Assembly (NCBI GenBank): GCA_947624245.1
Contig: CANQJL010000020.1
Location: 1 to 48,945, forward strand
Origin: an uncultured Acetatifactor sp.
Lineage (GTDB): Bacteria; Bacillota; Clostridia; Lachnospirales; Lachnospiraceae
Direction of reading: 5' to 3'
DNA: 48,945 nucleotides
The notes beneath the pieces are model-generated. The model was not told the origin of the DNA. It worked only from the letters and a program-made list of their open reading frames with translations, and did no database searches. Shown one piece after another: positions 46,409-48,945 of the stretch. Both the position numbers and the translations under genes were made by a program. Position 1 is the stretch's first letter. Each line of letters opens with the position of its first letter.

Positions 46409-47020
46409 TCAGTCATAAAGAGAATCATGCGGCGCACCGATTGCTCCCTGAAAAGAACCGATCACCCCCATCGCATAGCTGTGAAGAATCTCGTGCTCCG
46501 AACAGGAATCCGCATATTTTTTCATCTCTCTGTTTTTAGGAAGCATGTGCAGAATTTCAGCGTCAATAGCAGGAGCATTTTTCCCAAAGTATGTAAATTG
46601 CCGGGAAATTAATACGTAACAGCCATTCCTGTCCTGTTGGATCTGGACAGAGCCCTTGGGGTGTATCTGCGGTAATAAGTCATTCCGCTTTAATATACCG
46701 GCTTCTGCATCGTATATTTGATCTGTTCGGTCGCCATATACGCTCTTCCCCTGCGTTGAGAAATATTCATCCATCGTAATCACATCGGTTATCCTTGCAT
46801 AATAGAGCATACGGCTTTTATAAATGCCGAGAAGGTATATTTCATCAGCAGGGTTTTTGTAATAATGTTGTCCGACATGATATCTGAGGCCGGTAATGAT
46901 GTTCTTACCGTTCCGAATCTGCCCTCCCTTACAGCAGGCCAGAGTAAAGATATTGTGGTCTATACATGGCGCAAAGCCCATATCATAAGCGACCCTATAG
47001 GAAAAGATAATCCCGCCCAT
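46409..47020 (-). CDS. Nmad2-like protein (nucleotide modification associated domain 2)
   Basis: The 203-residue protein begins FSYRVAYDMGFAP (after MGGII), followed by NIFTLACCKGGQIR. It continues with LYYARITDVITMDEYF and an SRQFTYFGKNAP segment, which agrees with the Nmad2 family. Nmad2 proteins accompany base-modification or restriction genes, and their chemistry is uncertain. The start at 47020 fits the usual N-terminus and has GGGTGA upstream; ATGs at 47047 and 47092-type starts would add residues with no family match. It is followed by the Nmad3-like gene after 17 bp. The adjacent pair is unusual within an immunity-type locus. Confidence 0.75.
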   Translation of the reverse strand: MGGIIFSYRVAYDMGFAPCIDHNIFTLACCKGGQIRNGKNIITGLRYHVGQHYYKNPADEIYLLGIYKSRMLYYARITDVITMDEYFSTQGKSVYGDRTDQIYDAEAGILKRNDLLPQIHPKGSVQIQQDRNGCYVLISRQFTYFGKNAPAIDAEILHMLPKNREMKKYADSCSEHEILHSYAMGVIGSFQGAIGAPHDSLYD

Positions 47021-47024
47021 TGCA

Positions 47025-47108
47025 TCACCCGTGTACCCTTTTAACATTGTGCTTTTTATCTGTTTCAAAACTATGTATATCTGGTATTTCACCAGAGTTT
47101 ATGTCCAT
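47025..47108 (-). CDS. 27-residue ORF before the Nmad2-like gene, doubtful
   Basis: A short frame starting MDINSGEIPDIHSFETD stops 4 bp before the Nmad2-like start codon. It has no ribosome site. It may be a leftover toxin or coding end, or just a coupling leader. I report it only because similar fragments precede the Imm26-like gene. Confidence 0.25.
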   Translation of the reverse strand: MDINSGEIPDIHSFETDKKHNVKRVHG

Positions 47109-47122
47109 CTTGATTGCAGGAA

Positions 47123-47473
47123 CTACTGACTTCCATCAAAGCGAATATCGATTGCCGCGTCATACAATGGGCAATCGTACTTTAATAATATATCAATCAT
47201 TTTGTTCATGTCCTTTTCTGTCATATTATAGCAATCAGCCCTGACAAATTGCTTTGTTATAAATAATTCAAATGATGCATTCCCTTTTGCAAAACAATAA
47301 TTATTCAACCGTCTCCACTTTGAAAATCCACATACTATATCCTGCAATATTTCCTCTGATGGAATTTCACATATGTAATCGAGATATTTTCCGTTTGACA
47401 AATCTCTATAAATGTCACTGTTTTTTATTTGTATATTATTCTTCTTTTTCCAAAAGCTTAAATCTCGTGCCAT
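47123..47473 (-). CDS. Hypothetical protein of the immunity island (116 residues)
   Basis: I cannot name the family. The layout, MARDLSFWKKKN at the start, a helical SEEILQDIVCGFSKWRRLN and an end with YNMTEKDMNKMIDILLKYDCPLYDAAIDIRF, is one I associate with small proteins in Firmicute toxin-immunity loci, but this is weak memory. It is soluble and has no signal peptide. The gene lies between the ankyrin protein and the Nmad2-like gene, about 40 bp from the former, in one leftward operon. An immunity role is an inference from neighbours. Confidence 0.6.
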   Translation of the reverse strand: MARDLSFWKKKNNIQIKNSDIYRDLSNGKYLDYICEIPSEEILQDIVCGFSKWRRLNNYCFAKGNASFELFITKQFVRADCYNMTEKDMNKMIDILLKYDCPLYDAAIDIRFDGSQ

Positions 47474-47513
47474 TATATACCGACCTCCTTTAACACGTTA
47501 TTATAAAACCTGA

Positions 47514-48623
47514 TTATACGGCCAATTCCACTTCTATCTCTTCTCCAATCATATCTGCCGCGTTTTTCAGCCACGTTTCGTCAAAGCCACAAGTCTCCAG
47601 ATATTCCGCAATGGACTTTATAGGCAATACATCACTATAAGACCTTGCATTTCCTTCTTTCTTGTTTGATTCGGGCAGATAGATGGAAAAGCTTTCTCCG
47701 TTTTGAAATCGGCCTACTACCCTGTCGCCATATTTGAGTTTATCCATTGTCCCATAATAAGAAAGACGTGTATCTTTTTTATTGTAAGCCACACATAGAG
47801 CTCGGTCAGATGATTTTACCTCGCCTTCTTTTATAATGATCCACGAAAATAAATTATGAAAATTGTAGAAATCCAGTTTGTCAGGACAACAAATTACAAT
47901 CCAACCGGATTCTTTTACCGCAGCTATCTTAAATAAGAATTTTTTCCTGTCGCCCCCGCAAATTGTGGAGTAATCTATTATTTTGTCTTTTATATTCTCA
48001 ATAGCAGTGTTGTTGATACATATAAATTTTACATAATTGCTCATTTTGATTGGAAATATTCCCGATCCTTTTTTCGGGACACGGAATTTTTCCGCCTCCT
48101 CCTGTAAAGGCTTTTTTATCTGTCGAAAAGCCTCGATTAACTCCTCGTTTTGAGTCATAATAGCTAAATCCAACGGACTCTTTCCATTGTGGTTCTTGGC
48201 ATAGGGATTAGCCCCCATATCAAGTAATTGCTTCGCTATGCGATTTCGCACCTCACTTTTACTGCTCACAACATCAAACAACAGATTGTTCCCATATCTC
48301 CAATCTTTGATATTTACATCGGGCTTGTATTTTAGTATTTCTTGCAGCATCTCCCACTGACTGTTAGATACAGCTAGCTGCGCTGCTGTAACTCCATTAA
48401 CATTCTGTAAATCTACATTAATCCCTCGCTGCATTAAGTCTAATGCTACATCCATCTTTTTTTCACGAACTGCTTCATACAAAAAACCGCAATCATTGCT
48501 GTCGGTATAATTTATATCTTGTATTTTTTTCACTACCTCCTTATAATCTTCAAAAGATGTCGTTCTGGTCCTTATTACATGTAATAGTTCCTCTTCATAA
48601 TTAATAAAGTTGTAGTTCAACAT
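47514..48623 (-). CDS. Ankyrin-repeat protein of the immunity island
   Basis: The 369-residue protein has three to four ankyrin repeats between about residues 40 and 170: DCGFLYEAVREKKMDVALDLMQRGINVDLQ, NGVTAAQLAVSNSQWEMLQEILKYKPDVNI, and NRIAKQLLDMGANPYAKNHNGKSPLDLAIM. The C-terminal 190 residues (from about 190) are a separate beta-rich domain without recognised relatives. Ankyrin proteins serve as immunity partners in several polymorphic toxin systems. The start at 48623 has GGAGGTG at a long spacing of about 15 nt, so a downstream start is possible. It appears to be the first gene of the accessory operon. Confidence 0.8.
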   Translation of the reverse strand: MLNYNFINYEEELLHVIRTRTTSFEDYKEVVKKIQDINYTDSNDCGFLYEAVREKKMDVALDLMQRGINVDLQNVNGVTAAQLAVSNSQWEMLQEILKYKPDVNIKDWRYGNNLLFDVVSSKSEVRNRIAKQLLDMGANPYAKNHNGKSPLDLAIMTQNEELIEAFRQIKKPLQEEAEKFRVPKKGSGIFPIKMSNYVKFICINNTAIENIKDKIIDYSTICGGDRKKFLFKIAAVKESGWIVICCPDKLDFYNFHNLFSWIIIKEGEVKSSDRALCVAYNKKDTRLSYYGTMDKLKYGDRVVGRFQNGESFSIYLPESNKKEGNARSYSDVLPIKSIAEYLETCGFDETWLKNAADMIGEEIEVELAV

Positions 48624-48945
48624 CTTATTTTTCTGTACACCTCCCTGCTATCTATTCCAGTCGCTCTTATCTTCCGGCAACATAAACAATCCCTTGGCTC
48701 TGCCCTTTTATTCTATTATAATCTATAGACCTTTTCTCCACAATTCCCCAAAAATTCTTCATCTTCCTGCTTCAACGATTTTTTTACCACTTAGGCACTT
48801 TCAGATAGATTTCTACTGAAATGATTGCAGTTTATAAAACTTCCGCTCTGAAAGAACAGATCGGATACTGCTGACTTGCAATCCGAAATTCCAGTGAAAA
48901 AGTAAATTCCACCGCCCTTTAAAATCTGGCGTATTTTATGTATTT
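48624..48945. other. AT-rich right end without a recognised gene
   Basis: I see no convincing gene here. Short frames on the minus strand (about 25-31 codons, near 48690-48800) lack clear ribosome sites and may be worn remnants. The promoter of the ankyrin operon should lie here; ATTATAATCTATAG (48715-48728) offers a possible -10 region. Confidence 0.4.

Noticed and set aside
48624..48945. Transposase remnant at the right end
   Set aside because: Short broken frames were noted, but no terminal repeats or transposase motif can be named.

Overview
The window looks like chromosome of a Gram-positive anaerobe of the class Clostridia, most likely a Lachnospiraceae-type gut bacterium. The evidence is the AAGGAGG-like ribosome sites, Gram-positive lipoproteins (a PrsA-type foldase, a GH3 enzyme on a membrane anchor), a CIRCE/HrcA site, a single-chain PurL of 1265 residues, and thyA-folA and lysC-hom gene pairs of clostridial type. 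Most host genes run on the minus strand. No rRNA, CRISPR array or IS transposase was seen.

Layout. 1-11.6 kb is host housekeeping: a partial AAA ATPase, a lipoprotein, htpG behind a perfect CIRCE operator, a PrsA-like foldase, ilvE, folA, thyA, two unrecognised genes and a beta-CASP metallo-hydrolase. At 11.8 kb lies a tRNA-Gly(GCC) whose 3' end is duplicated at 21.6 kb as a 33-bp perfect repeat. Between the two copies sits a 9.8-kb element. 21.7-43.9 kb is host again: a zinc-ribbon membrane protein, a GH3 hydrolase, a candidate stand-alone RNA, an ACT-hom-(PGM-like homoserine kinase candidate)-lysC operon, three c-di-GMP-type signalling genes around glyA, purL, a TetR regulator, a large cyclic-nucleotide-binding-domain protein and an ACT protein. 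44.0-48.6 kb is an AT-richer accessory island with Imm26-like, Imm11-like and ankyrin proteins, displaced ORF fragments, and an adjacent pair matching the Nmad2 and Nmad3 nucleotide-modification-associated families.

The 9.8-kb element is the main discovery candidate: an integrated filamentous phage (inovirus-like) genome in a Firmicute. On the minus strand it carries, in canonical inovirus order, a pV-like ssDNA-binding protein, a small membrane protein, a 54-residue major coat protein, a coat terminator, a pIII-like adsorption protein with signal peptide and Gly/Ser linker, a pVI-like membrane protein, a Zot/pI-like assembly ATPase and a tyrosine integrase beside attL. Replication is not of the classical Ff type. 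The Rep has an HUH nuclease fused to an SF3 helicase with every motif of the CRESS-DNA (circovirus/geminivirus-like) Reps. Beside its start codon lie TGTAAC iterons and a stem-loop with a 9-nt loop ending in ATTA, a CRESS-style origin.

The middle of the element is a control region. Three tandem ribbon-helix-helix-like genes lie between two mirrored promoters, each with operators built on ACTATGNNCATAGT. One promoter drives the structural operon leftward, the other drives accessory genes (a Cys-rich 46-mer, an unknown protein and a SprT-like metalloprotease) rightward. A second palindrome family, TTGAAAGTGCACTTTCAA, recurs at four places. A 400-bp gene-free stretch full of hairpins is a candidate packaging signal or complementary-strand origin. 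Between sprT and rep sits a type I toxin-antitoxin-like module: a 29-residue membrane peptide with a convergent antisense RNA.

All assignments come from reading motifs by eye. No database search was run, and coordinates of starts are chosen from visible ribosome sites.
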